DNA from: Lysobacterales bacterium
Lineage (GTDB): Bacteria; Pseudomonadota; Gammaproteobacteria; Xanthomonadales; SZUA-36
Assembly: GCA_029287515.1 (NCBI GenBank)
Contig: JARFQZ010000164.1
Span: 1 to 27,540 of the forward strand
DNA length: 27,540 bases
Direction: 5' to 3'
Translations under genes and position numbers: made by a program
Notes under the pieces: model-generated
The model's input: only the letters and a program-made list of their open reading frames with translations
What the model was told of the DNA's origin: nothing
Databases searched by the model: none
Part shown: positions 7,563-14,809 of the stretch, in pieces
Layout of the letters: each line of letters opens with the position of its first letter
How positions within the stretch are numbered: the first letter of the stretch is position 1

Positions 7563-10220
7563 ATGAAAAACGGTCTAAAAGACAAAACGGTATACAGGCA
7601 TAGATACCAACCCTACCCATGGAATCTCGAAAGTGCGCGGTTCCGCTTTGAAATCGGTGACGATTCCACCCGTGTGCTGTCCACGCTCAAGTTGAGGCGA
7701 AAAGGCGAAAGCGGCACAGGAACGGGCATCGAACTGGATGGTCAGGACATGGAACTGGTTTCACTGGCCCTGAACGGGGAAGCATTGAAAGCCGACAGCT
7801 ACGCCGTTTCGGACGCCGGCTTAGTTATACATGACGCCCCGGAACAGTGTGAACTGGACATCGAAGTCAGGATCAAGCCACACGAGAATACGGCCCTCGA
7901 AGGGCTCTATCCATCCAGCGACTTCCTCCTCACACAGTGTGAGGCTGAGGGTTTCCGCAAAATCACCTATTTTCCGGACCGGCCCGACGTCATGACCCGT
8001 TATGACGTCACCATCGTGGCCGATAAAAAGCGCTACCCGGTCCTTTTGTCGAATGGTAATGCAGAGGATGCCGGTAACCTGGACGATGGCCGGCACTGGG
8101 TGCGCTGGAGCGACCCCTTTGCAAAACCCTGTTATCTCTTTGCGCTGGTGGCCGGTGACCTGGCTTGTGTGGAAGACCATTTCAAAACCCGCAGCGGGCG
8201 GGATGTCACGTTGCGGGTTTACGTTGAGCATGAAAACGTGGACCGTTGTGACCATGCAATGGAGTCCCTCATTCACTCCATGAAATGGGATGAAGACCGC
8301 TTTGACCTTGAGTATGACCTGGACATATACAATATTGTCGCGACCAACGATTTCAACATGGGGGCGATGGAAAACAAGTCGCTCAACATTTTCAATTCCA
8401 AATATGTGCTTGCGCGCCCCGACACAGCGACGGATTTTGACTACCAGGGTATTGAAGGGGTCATAGGCCACGAATATTTCCATAACTGGACCGGTAACCG
8501 GGTGACTTGCCGGGACTGGTTCCAGCTGACCCTCAAGGAAGGTCTGACGGTGTTCAGGGACCAGGAATTTTCGTCGGATATGCATTCGCGTGCGGTCAAG
8601 CGAATCCAGGATGTGCGTCATTTGCGAAGCCGCCAGTTTCCCGAGGATGCCGGCCCGATGGCGCATTCGATTCGTCCTGATAAATATATTGAAATCAATA
8701 ACTTCTATACAATGACTGTGTATCAGAAGGGCGCGGAAATTATTCGCATGTACCACACGCTGCTGGGCGAAGACGGTTTTCAGAAGGGGATGAAACTGTA
8801 TTTCGAACGGCATGACGGTCAGGCGGTAACCTGTGACGATTTTCTGGCCGCCATGGCGGATGCGAATCACACCAACCTGGAAAAGTTCGGCAGGTGGTAC
8901 GGACAGTCAGGTACGCCTGAACTGACCGCCAGTGGCCGCCACGATGCCGCTGCCCGCACATTCGCCCTGACCCTGTCCCAACGCACGCCCGCCACGCCCG
9001 ACCAGTCGGAAAAGCAGGCCCTGGTGATTCCTGTTTCGGTTGGATTGCTGGACAAAGCCGGCGACCCGATCCCGCTGTTGCTGGCGGGAGAGGAAAATCC
9101 GGCAGGATATTCCTGCCTGCTATTGCTTGAAGACCGCGAGCAGGTGTTTGTATTCGAGGAAGTTGATGCTCCGCCAGTGCCCTCGTTGCTGAGAGGTTTT
9201 TCTGCGCCGGTCAAACTCAACTATCCCTACTCCAACGCGCAGCTTGCGTTATTGATGGGCCACGACACCGACCCGTTCATGCGGTGGGAAGCGGCCCAGT
9301 TACTGGCGCAACGGGAGATCCTGGCAAACGTCGAAAAAAGGGCGAACGGTGCCGGCATGGTGCTGGGTGCGGAGCTGGTTGATGCCTACCGTGCATTGCT
9401 GGCCGATAGGGATTCCGACCCTGCCCTGCTGGCGGAAGCCATGACTCTGCCGGGTGAAGATTATCTCGCTGAGCAGATGGAGCCCGTCGATGTCGATGGC
9501 ATTCACGAAGCCCGGAAGTTCGTCAAGTCCGGCCTGGCGGATTCACTGCTTGAAGCGTTTTCAACCCGCTACCGGTCCATGGCCGATGGAAAACCGTACT
9601 CGAAGACTTCGGCAGCCATGGCGAGGCGCAGCCTGAAAAATATTTGTCTCTCGTTTCTTCTCGAAACGGCTTCGGGGTCAGGATTGGCCGAAGCCCAGGT
9701 GGCCGGCAGCGACAATATGACGGATACGCTGGCGGCCCTGCAGGGTTTGCTTTGGGTGGGAGCGCCCGTTGCTGACGACCTGCTGCAACAGTTCGAACAG
9801 CAATGGAGCGACGATGCCCTGGTAATGGACAAATGGTTCTCGATGCAGGCAGCCATTCCTGGACGCCGGTCAGTGCAACGGGTACGCGAGTTACTCCACC
9901 ACCCGGAATTCAGCCTGGCAAACCCCAACAAGGTCCGTTCTGTCATCGGTGTGTTTTCAATGATGAACCCCACCGGATTTCACGTGGCGGACGGCTCGGG
10001 TTACCGCTTGCACGCGGACCAGGTCATGGACCTGGACAAGCTGAATCCGCAGGTAGCAGCCAGGATGGCAGGAGCATTCAATCCCTGGACCCGTTATGAC
10101 AGTCAGCGTCGTGAAATGATGAAGACAGAATTGACTCGCATCAGGCGTTCGGAAGGCCTTTCACCCGACGTCTCCGAGATCGTCAATAATGCGCTTGGCA
10201 TGGAAAAAGCGGAAAGCTGA
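7563..10220 (+). CDS. pepN: Aminopeptidase N (M1 family zinc metallopeptidase)
   Basis: PepN is a cytoplasmic aminopeptidase that removes N-terminal residues from peptides in the last steps of protein turnover. The 885-residue product is close to the 870 of E. coli PepN. Seen directly: the substrate-amine motif GAMEN (267-271), the zinc motif HEYFH (His303, Glu304 as general base, His307), the third ligand Glu326 and the transition-state tyrosine Tyr387 in TVYQKG. All are offset by six from the E. coli numbering, a strong sign of direct homology. The C-terminal half is the helical PepN domain. The ATG at 7563 has an AAAGGA site six bases upstream. A small lipoprotein gene follows after 59 bases and may be co-transcribed. 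Confidence 0.97.
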   Translation: MKNGLKDKTVYRHRYQPYPWNLESARFRFEIGDDSTRVLSTLKLRRKGESGTGTGIELDGQDMELVSLALNGEALKADSYAVSDAGLVIHDAPEQCELDIEVRIKPHENTALEGLYPSSDFLLTQCEAEGFRKITYFPDRPDVMTRYDVTIVADKKRYPVLLSNGNAEDAGNLDDGRHWVRWSDPFAKPCYLFALVAGDLACVEDHFKTRSGRDVTLRVYVEHENVDRCDHAMESLIHSMKWDEDRFDLEYDLDIYNIVATNDFNMGAMENKSLNIFNSKYVLARPDTATDFDYQGIEGVIGHEYFHNWTGNRVTCRDWFQLTLKEGLTVFRDQEFSSDMHSRAVKRIQDVRHLRSRQFPEDAGPMAHSIRPDKYIEINNFYTMTVYQKGAEIIRMYHTLLGEDGFQKGMKLYFERHDGQAVTCDDFLAAMADANHTNLEKFGRWYGQSGTPELTASGRHDAAARTFALTLSQRTPATPDQSEKQALVIPVSVGLLDKAGDPIPLLLAGEENPAGYSCLLLLEDREQVFVFEEVDAPPVPSLLRGFSAPVKLNYPYSNAQLALLMGHDTDPFMRWEAAQLLAQREILANVEKRANGAGMVLGAELVDAYRALLADRDSDPALLAEAMTLPGEDYLAEQMEPVDVDGIHEARKFVKSGLADSLLEAFSTRYRSMADGKPYSKTSAAMARRSLKNICLSFLLETASGSGLAEAQVAGSDNMTDTLAALQGLLWVGAPVADDLLQQFEQQWSDDALVMDKWFSMQAAIPGRRSVQRVRELLHHPEFSLANPNKVRSVIGVFSMMNPTGFHVADGSGYRLHADQVMDLDKLNPQVAARMAGAFNPWTRYDSQRREMMKTELTRIRRSEGLSPDVSEIVNNALGMEKAES

Positions 10221-10279
10221 GCAATGAATCCCCTGTCTTACTTACCCCACGGCCGGGGAATCGTCCGGTCGCCAGGCGC

Positions 10280-10699
10280 GTGAATAAGTTCTCCGGAAGA
10301 TTTTTATTAGTGATGTTTTTCACCCTGCTGTCCGCCTGTTCCCCGGTAACCGTTTCTGAAATCAATCCGCTGCCGGCCTTGTCCATCGCTGGAATGATCA
10401 TCCGCAATGATCTGCTCTATCCTGTTACCGAGGTCATGATCCAGGTACCCGAAACCGGCGACTTTGCCGGCTGTGGAAATATCCTGCCTGAATCTGATTG
10501 CCGGACGAGTTTTCAGACCGTGGACTATTCGGGCAATGCCATGGTGGTCAGTTGGAAAGAGTACGGGCAGGAACACTCAACCAGGGAATTCGTTGTGGAA
10601 CCGGGTAGGGATATCGACGCCAGTAAACCGGCATGGCTGGAAGTGACGATCTTTGCGGCAGGCCAGGCTGGCGCCAGGTTTGTCCAGCCTTCCGGTTGA
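10280..10699 (+). CDS. Small putative lipoprotein of unknown function
   Basis: The 139-residue product starts at GTG 10280 with NKFSGR, a hydrophobic core and a lipobox LLSAC (16-20), so it should be lipidated at Cys20 and sit in the envelope. The mature part is mostly beta-type sequence with two further cysteines (GCG and DCR, near 66 and 74), which could form a disulfide. I recognise no domain. The pattern of a tract about interaction between a site (YPVTEVMIQVPET) and a Cys pair resembles small periplasmic Ig-like lipoproteins, but that is only an impression. It follows pepN by 59 bases with no clear terminator between them and converges on a small minus-strand gene 23 bases away. Confidence 0.7.
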   Translation: MNKFSGRFLLVMFFTLLSACSPVTVSEINPLPALSIAGMIIRNDLLYPVTEVMIQVPETGDFAGCGNILPESDCRTSFQTVDYSGNAMVVSWKEYGQEHSTREFVVEPGRDIDASKPAWLEVTIFAAGQAGARFVQPSG

Positions 10700-10722
10700 A
10701 CCAAAGGGCCAAGCCCCAGCCG

Positions 10723-10932
10723 TCACGCTTCATTCAAAGCTTTGAGTAGCAGGCTGCGTTTCAGGTCGGCTTCGGGCCGCGTCGGAAAACGGGGCGCCAG
10801 GCGCAAGTCCCCGCCAAAGCGGATATTGAACTGGAATCCCTCGCCGTCTTCGGCTTCGAAAACCCGGGTAATGAAGACAATCTTGTCCAGGACTATCGCA
10901 TAGCCCTGAAGTTCGTATGTTTTTTCGGCCAT
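10723..10932 (-). CDS. Small conserved-looking hypothetical protein, 69 residues
   Basis: The frame is open from 10971, but the ATG at 10932 is preferred because GGAG lies nine bases upstream of it and the extra N-terminal residues look non-coding. The product begins MAEKTYELQGYAIVLDKI and is a soluble, acidic, mostly beta-strand sequence (DKIVFITRVFEAEDGEGFQFNIRFG) ending in a short helix (DLKRSLLLKALNEA). No signal peptide, membrane segment or metal motif is seen. Function unknown. It is divergent from the tyrosine-rich lipoprotein gene across 58 bases, so the two probably share a regulatory region. Confidence 0.65.
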   Translation of the reverse strand: MAEKTYELQGYAIVLDKIVFITRVFEAEDGEGFQFNIRFGGDLRLAPRFPTRPEADLKRSLLLKALNEA

Positions 10933-10990
10933 GAGTTTGATCTCCGTTAATCGGTGAGTAGCCTGCAGCATGCTATGCTTAAGACAGGCG

Positions 10991-11656
10991 ATGAAGGCTT
11001 TATATTACATAGCATTTTTATTTTTGCTGGCGGGATGCGCCACGCCATATTATTACGTGCCGGTTTCCAGCGAGGGGGACTATTACATCGCGGAACGGCA
11101 GTCCGGCGGATCGTACTATGGCGGAAATTCCCTATTGTATGACGACCTTGGCGTTCACCCCTGGTGGATGAACAATTACCCCGTCGAACTGTTTTCATAT
11201 TACAGCCCTAACTACTACCCTCACTACTTTTATGTCTGGCAGCCACCGGGATTTCATCCGTTTTATGGGTTCTATGGCCGGTATTATGCCTATTGGTGTC
11301 CACCGTACCGTCCGCGTTTACACGTTCAGCAAAAACCGAAAGACAAGGTCGTGGCCAGCCCCGTGATGAGCCCGCCGTCCATCGTGACCTATCCGGGAAT
11401 CACCGAACTCAAACGGATGGATGACCGGGCCGTGGTGAGCCGTGGATTAACCTCCGGCGGCATGAAGTATCGCAGGTCCACAGCCTGGAAAAGCGGCAAT
11501 TCGGGCAAGTCTCTTCCTGCCTTTGGCAGAAGTGCTTCTTCCCCGGGCCCGTCATCTGCTTTCACCCGGTCTTCCGGCCGTTCCTCCGCCCGCTCGGGCT
11601 CGACCAGGGGCGCTCGCGTCCTCACAGGTAAACCCCAGGCGGTTCACAGGCAGTAG
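10991..11656 (+). CDS. Tyrosine-rich putative lipoprotein
   Basis: The frame is open from ATG 10970, but the ATG at 10991 starts a proper lipoprotein signal (MKALYYIAFLFLLAGC, Cys16 lipidated). About 90 residues after the lipobox carry some 21 tyrosines plus many Trp, Phe, Pro and Gly in motifs such as SYYSPNYYPHYFY and YGRYYAYW. The last third changes to a basic Ser/Arg/Gly low-complexity tail (about 160-220). I recognise no enzyme domain. The composition suggests a surface or envelope structural protein, perhaps aromatic-rich and cross-linkable, but this is inference. Two of the remaining features are plain: only one further cysteine (WCPPY), and no transmembrane helix after the signal. Confidence 0.75.
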   Translation: MKALYYIAFLFLLAGCATPYYYVPVSSEGDYYIAERQSGGSYYGGNSLLYDDLGVHPWWMNNYPVELFSYYSPNYYPHYFYVWQPPGFHPFYGFYGRYYAYWCPPYRPRLHVQQKPKDKVVASPVMSPPSIVTYPGITELKRMDDRAVVSRGLTSGGMKYRRSTAWKSGNSGKSLPAFGRSASSPGPSSAFTRSSGRSSARSGSTRGARVLTGKPQAVHRQ

Positions 11657-11679
11657 CTGCGTTTTTTCTTGAAATTCAG

Positions 11680-11685
11680 TACAAT
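11680..11685 (+). promoter_or_regulatory. Possible -10 box for mnmG
   Basis: TACAAT stands 29 bases before the mnmG ATG, matching five of six consensus bases. No convincing -35 is found 16-18 bases upstream; a TTGAAA at 11669 is too close. The 58-base gap after the lipoprotein gene needs some start signal, so this is the best candidate only. Confidence 0.3.
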
Positions 11686-11714
11686 GCGCGATCTCTGAAC
11701 AGGAACGCGAGACG

Positions 11715-13598
11715 ATGGAATTTGCGAAAGCCTACGATGTAATCGTGATCGGTGGCGGCCATGCCGGCACCGAGGCTGCGCTTGCCTCGGCCCGGAGCGG
11801 TGCCAGGACACTTCTGGTCACCCACAGCATCGAAACCATCGGGCAGATGAGCTGTAATCCTGCAGTTGGAGGGATCGGCAAGGGACACCTGGTCAAGGAA
11901 ATTGATGCAATGGGCGGCGTAATGGCGAAGGCCGCTGATGCAGCAGGTATTCAGCTGAGAACACTCAATTCGCGAAAGGGTCCGGCAGTCAGGGCAACTC
12001 GCGCACAATGCGACCGTAACCTGTATCGTGCCCACATCCGCGCGACGGTCGAGCAACAGGAGAACCTGTCGATTTTCCAGGCTGGCGTGGATGATCTGCT
12101 GTTGTCTGGAAATCGCGTGGCGGGCTGCCGTACGGCCACCGGGCTCGAGATTCGAGCAGACGCCGTTGTACTGACAACCGGGACTTTTCTCGGCGGCAAA
12201 ATCCACATTGGGGAAGAGCAGTTTTCCGGTGGACGGGCAGGTGATCCGCCGTCCAACACACTTGCCGCACGTTTGCGCGAGATGCCTTTCCCAGTTGCGC
12301 GACTGAAAACCGGCACTCCGCCGAGAATCGATGGAAAGTCAGTCGATTTCAACGTCATGCAGGAACAGCCGGGTGATGTCCCGAGGCCCGTTTTCTCCTA
12401 TATGGGCAGTGAGGAAGATCACCCGGAACAGGTCTGTTGCTGGATTACCCATACTTCCGGCCTGACCCATGAGATCATCAGGGAAGGCCTGCATCGATCA
12501 CCGATGTACTCCGGGGTGATAGAAAGCACCGGTCCGCGCTACTGTCCTTCGATCGAAGATAAGGTCGTGCGGTTCGCAGACCGTGACAGCCACCAGATTT
12601 TCGTCGAGCCGGAAGGGCTCCATACCCGGGAGTTGTATCCCAACGGAATTTCAACCAGCCTGCCTTTTGACGTGCAATTGGAGTTTGTACATTCCATTCG
12701 CGGATTTGAAAATGCGCATATTACCCGTCCCGGCTATGCAATCGAATACGACTTTTTCGACCCGCGCGAATTGCACGGCTGGCTGGAGACGCGGCACGTC
12801 CCGGGCCTGTTTTTTGCCGGCCAGATCAATGGCACCACCGGGTATGAGGAAGCCGCGGCTCAGGGACTGGTGGCCGGAATCAATGCCGCCCGTAAAACAC
12901 GTCAAGAATCCATGTGGTCGCCGCGACGCGATCAGTCGTACATGGGTGTCATGATTGACGACCTGGTAACGCAGGGCACCCGGGAACCCTACCGTATGTT
13001 CACGAGCCGTGCTGAATACCGCCTTCATTTGCGTGAAGACAATGCAGATTTGCGCCTGACTGAACAGGGCAAAGAACTGGGCCTGGTGGATGAGCAGCGC
13101 TGGCAGGCGTTTTCAGAAAAGCGCGAGGCGATTGAAACCGAGCGCCAGAGATTGCAATCGATTTGGATTGCACCCGGAAACAGCCTGGCCCGGGGCCTGG
13201 AGGCCCTGCATGGTGTATCCGTCAGCAAGGAGAGCCGTGCGCTTGACCTGCTCAAGCGGCCTGAAATGGATTATCAAAAACTCGTATCAGTCGAGGGGCT
13301 GGGGCCGGGTGTGAACAGCCGGCAGGTTGCGGAGCAGGTTGAAATACAGGTCCGCTATGCAGGTTACCTGGACCGCCAGGAAGACGATATCCTGCGGCGC
13401 CGGCGTAACGAGAGCATGGCCATTCCCGATGACTTCGATTATTCGGAAGTTCGCGGGCTCTCGTCGGAAGCACGCGAAAAACTTGACCGTATCAGGCCGG
13501 AAACCATTGGCCGGGCATCCAGGATTCCCGGCATGACTCCCGCGGCGATTTCACTGTTGCTGGTGACCCTCAAAAAAGCCCGTCAGAAGGTAGCCTGA
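11715..13598 (+). CDS. mnmG: tRNA uridine-5-carboxymethylaminomethyl(34) synthesis enzyme MnmG
   Basis: MnmG (GidA) works with the GTPase MnmE to place the cmnm5/nm5 group on wobble uridine 34 of certain tRNAs, using FAD, NADH and methylene-tetrahydrofolate. The 627-residue product has the FAD Rossmann motif IGGGHAG (12-18), the MnmG signature GQMSCNPAVGGIGKGHL with Cys47, and the second key cysteine Cys277 in GPRYCPSIEDK. Both cysteines fall at the same numbers as in E. coli. The C-terminal helical MnmE/tRNA-binding domain ends in TPAAISLLLVTLKKAR. Start at ATG 11715 is right at the conserved N-terminus. The common partner rsmG (gidB) does not follow; the stop codon is inside a terminator-like hairpin. 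Confidence 0.98.
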   Translation: MEFAKAYDVIVIGGGHAGTEAALASARSGARTLLVTHSIETIGQMSCNPAVGGIGKGHLVKEIDAMGGVMAKAADAAGIQLRTLNSRKGPAVRATRAQCDRNLYRAHIRATVEQQENLSIFQAGVDDLLLSGNRVAGCRTATGLEIRADAVVLTTGTFLGGKIHIGEEQFSGGRAGDPPSNTLAARLREMPFPVARLKTGTPPRIDGKSVDFNVMQEQPGDVPRPVFSYMGSEEDHPEQVCCWITHTSGLTHEIIREGLHRSPMYSGVIESTGPRYCPSIEDKVVRFADRDSHQIFVEPEGLHTRELYPNGISTSLPFDVQLEFVHSIRGFENAHITRPGYAIEYDFFDPRELHGWLETRHVPGLFFAGQINGTTGYEEAAAQGLVAGINAARKTRQESMWSPRRDQSYMGVMIDDLVTQGTREPYRMFTSRAEYRLHLREDNADLRLTEQGKELGLVDEQRWQAFSEKREAIETERQRLQSIWIAPGNSLARGLEALHGVSVSKESRALDLLKRPEMDYQKLVSVEGLGPGVNSRQVAEQVEIQVRYAGYLDRQEDDILRRRRNESMAIPDDFDYSEVRGLSSEAREKLDRIRPETIGRASRIPGMTPAAISLLLVTLKKARQKVA

Positions 13599-13621
13599 GC
13601 CGATTTTCTTTCGGTTCAGGC
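13593..13621 (+). terminator. Hairpin terminator at the end of mnmG
   Basis: An 11-base-pair stem with one G-U pair (GCCTGAGCCGA / TCGGTTCAGGC, loop of seven) includes the mnmG stop codon. It is followed by TATTTATC rather than a pure T run, so termination may be partial. Confidence 0.55.
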
Positions 13622-13674
13622 TATTTATCACGTTTACGAAACGTTCCATTCACAGTTTTTTAACGCGGCATCGT

Positions 13675-13796
13675 TATGATAGTGCTGTAAGTTGACTGTG
13701 CCTAGCGCGTCGCCCCTCTACACAGGCAGTCCCCACACTTCTATGCCTTACGCGATGCGCTTTCTAGCCCCGGAATACAACCGGGGCTTTTTTTTT
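13675..13796 (+). ncRNA. Candidate structured leader RNA or small RNA before popT
   Basis: No coding frame explains this stretch. TATGAT (13675-13680) could be a -10 box, giving a transcript from about 13687 to the terminator ending at 13796, roughly 110 bases. Complementary segments seen by eye: GTAAG 13687-13691 with CTTAC 13747-13751; ACTG-CCT 13695-13703 (two-base bulge) with AGGCAGT 13724-13730; and AGCGCGTCGC 13704-13713 with GCGATGCGCT 13752-13761 (ten pairs, one G-U). The third helix starts inside the loop of the second, so they form a pseudoknot or are alternatives. A good -35 box is not seen. It could be a free small RNA or the regulatory leader of the DUF368 gene that starts 26 bases after the terminator. 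I do not recognise a known RNA family. Confidence 0.45.
13766..13796 (+). terminator. Strong intrinsic terminator just upstream of popT
   Basis: AGCCCCGG and CCGGGGCT (eight perfect pairs, loop AATACAA) are followed directly by a run of nine T (13788-13796). This is a textbook rho-independent terminator. It lies before, not after, the DUF368 gene, so it either ends an RNA starting near 13687 or controls read-through into that gene. Confidence 0.9.
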
Positions 13797-13822
13797 GCCG
13801 GGCGATTGTTCATGATGCTCCA

Positions 13823-14740
13823 ATGAAAACGGGGCCGCTTCCAATTTACACCTTGAAAGGATTCTGCATGGGCAGTGCCGATGTCGTTCCCGGTGTGAGT
13901 GGCGGAACCATGGCTCTGATCCTGGGTATCTACGAGCGGTTGCTCAATGCCATTCGTTCATTCGACCGGAACTGGTTGCGCGACGTGGCCACGCTCCGGT
14001 TTTCACGTGCGCTGGCGCGGAACGACCTGGCGTTTCTGCTGCCACTGATGCTTGGCATTGCGATTGCCATCGTGTTCTTCACCCGGGTCATCCCGTTACC
14101 GCGATTAATCGTGACGCATCCGGAGATCATTTATGGATTGTTTTTCGGGCTGATTTCCGCTTCCGTCGTTGTCCTGATGAAAGAAGTGGAAAACTATGGG
14201 GCCGGGGATGTTTTCACCACCTTGCTGGGCGTCGCCCTGGGCTTTGCGATTGTCAACCTGGTACCCCTGGAAACGCCAACATCCGCCTGGTTCATTTTTC
14301 TTTGCGGCTTCATCGCCATCAGCGCCATGTTGTTACCGGGAATTTCAGGTTCTTTTATCCTCCTGATCCTGGGCAAGTATGCGTACATCATCGAAGCGCT
14401 TGGCCGGTTTGATCTGTGGATCATTTTCGTTTTTGGTGCGGGCGCAATCACCGGGCTGGTGGTGTTTTCAAGGGCCATTGTCTGGTTGCTGAACCGTTTT
14501 CACCGTTCAACCTTGCTGGTGATCAAGGGGATTCTGATGGGTTCACTCTGGATTATCTGGCCATTCCAGGAACGGGTCTTCGTGGATGTTCGGGGGAAGT
14601 CAAAACTGCTGGAATCCAGTCCGGTATGGCCCGAAGCGATTGATTCCACGGTGATGGCTGCGCTGGCGGTGCTGGTGGCCGGTTTTATTTTTGTCATGGT
14701 CATCGACCGCCTGGCCAGTGCTGGACGGACGAGTTCCTGA
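13823..14740 (+). CDS. popT: DUF368 (PopT-type) undecaprenyl-phosphate translocase
   Basis: A 305-residue polytopic membrane protein of the DUF368 family. Members of this family, together with DedA proteins, were shown to return the lipid carrier undecaprenyl phosphate across the cytoplasmic membrane for reuse in envelope polymer synthesis. The family signature GSADVVPGVSGGT is at 17-29, and a related second copy, LLPGISGSFILLILGKYAYIIEAL, begins near 170; the two halves (PGVSGGT at 23-29, PGISGS at 172-177) reflect the internal repeat of the fold. About eight hydrophobic segments are visible. The ATG at 13823 is the only start consistent with the signature; the ribosome-binding site is weak. 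The gene has a noncoding leader with a terminator immediately upstream. Role is by family, not shown here. Confidence 0.88.
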   Translation: MKTGPLPIYTLKGFCMGSADVVPGVSGGTMALILGIYERLLNAIRSFDRNWLRDVATLRFSRALARNDLAFLLPLMLGIAIAIVFFTRVIPLPRLIVTHPEIIYGLFFGLISASVVVLMKEVENYGAGDVFTTLLGVALGFAIVNLVPLETPTSAWFIFLCGFIAISAMLLPGISGSFILLILGKYAYIIEALGRFDLWIIFVFGAGAITGLVVFSRAIVWLLNRFHRSTLLVIKGILMGSLWIIWPFQERVFVDVRGKSKLLESSPVWPEAIDSTVMAALAVLVAGFIFVMVIDRLASAGRTSS

Positions 14741-14765
14741 CTTGATAATCCAGGCCGGTCAGAAG

Positions 14766-14792
14766 AAAACCCCGGCTGGAGCCGGGGTTTTT
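14766..14792. terminator. Bidirectional intrinsic terminator between popT and a convergent gene
   Basis: AAAACCCCGGC and GCCGGGGTTTT form 11 perfect pairs around a TGGA loop. T-rich on the plus strand 3' side and, because of the A run, also on the minus strand, so it can end both popT and the convergent secreted-protein gene whose stop is at 14810. Confidence 0.88.
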
Positions 14793-14809
14793 CAGGCGGT
14801 GGGGACAAT

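Noticed and set aside
7821..8870. 349-codon minus-strand frame within pepN
   Set aside because: It is the shadow of the conserved PepN catalytic domain, whose zinc and GAMEN motifs are all in the plus frame.
13676..13690. Tiny frame ATG ATA GTG CTG TAA as a leader peptide
   Set aside because: Four codons, no ribosome-binding site, overlaps the -10-like box and has no repeated regulatory codons.
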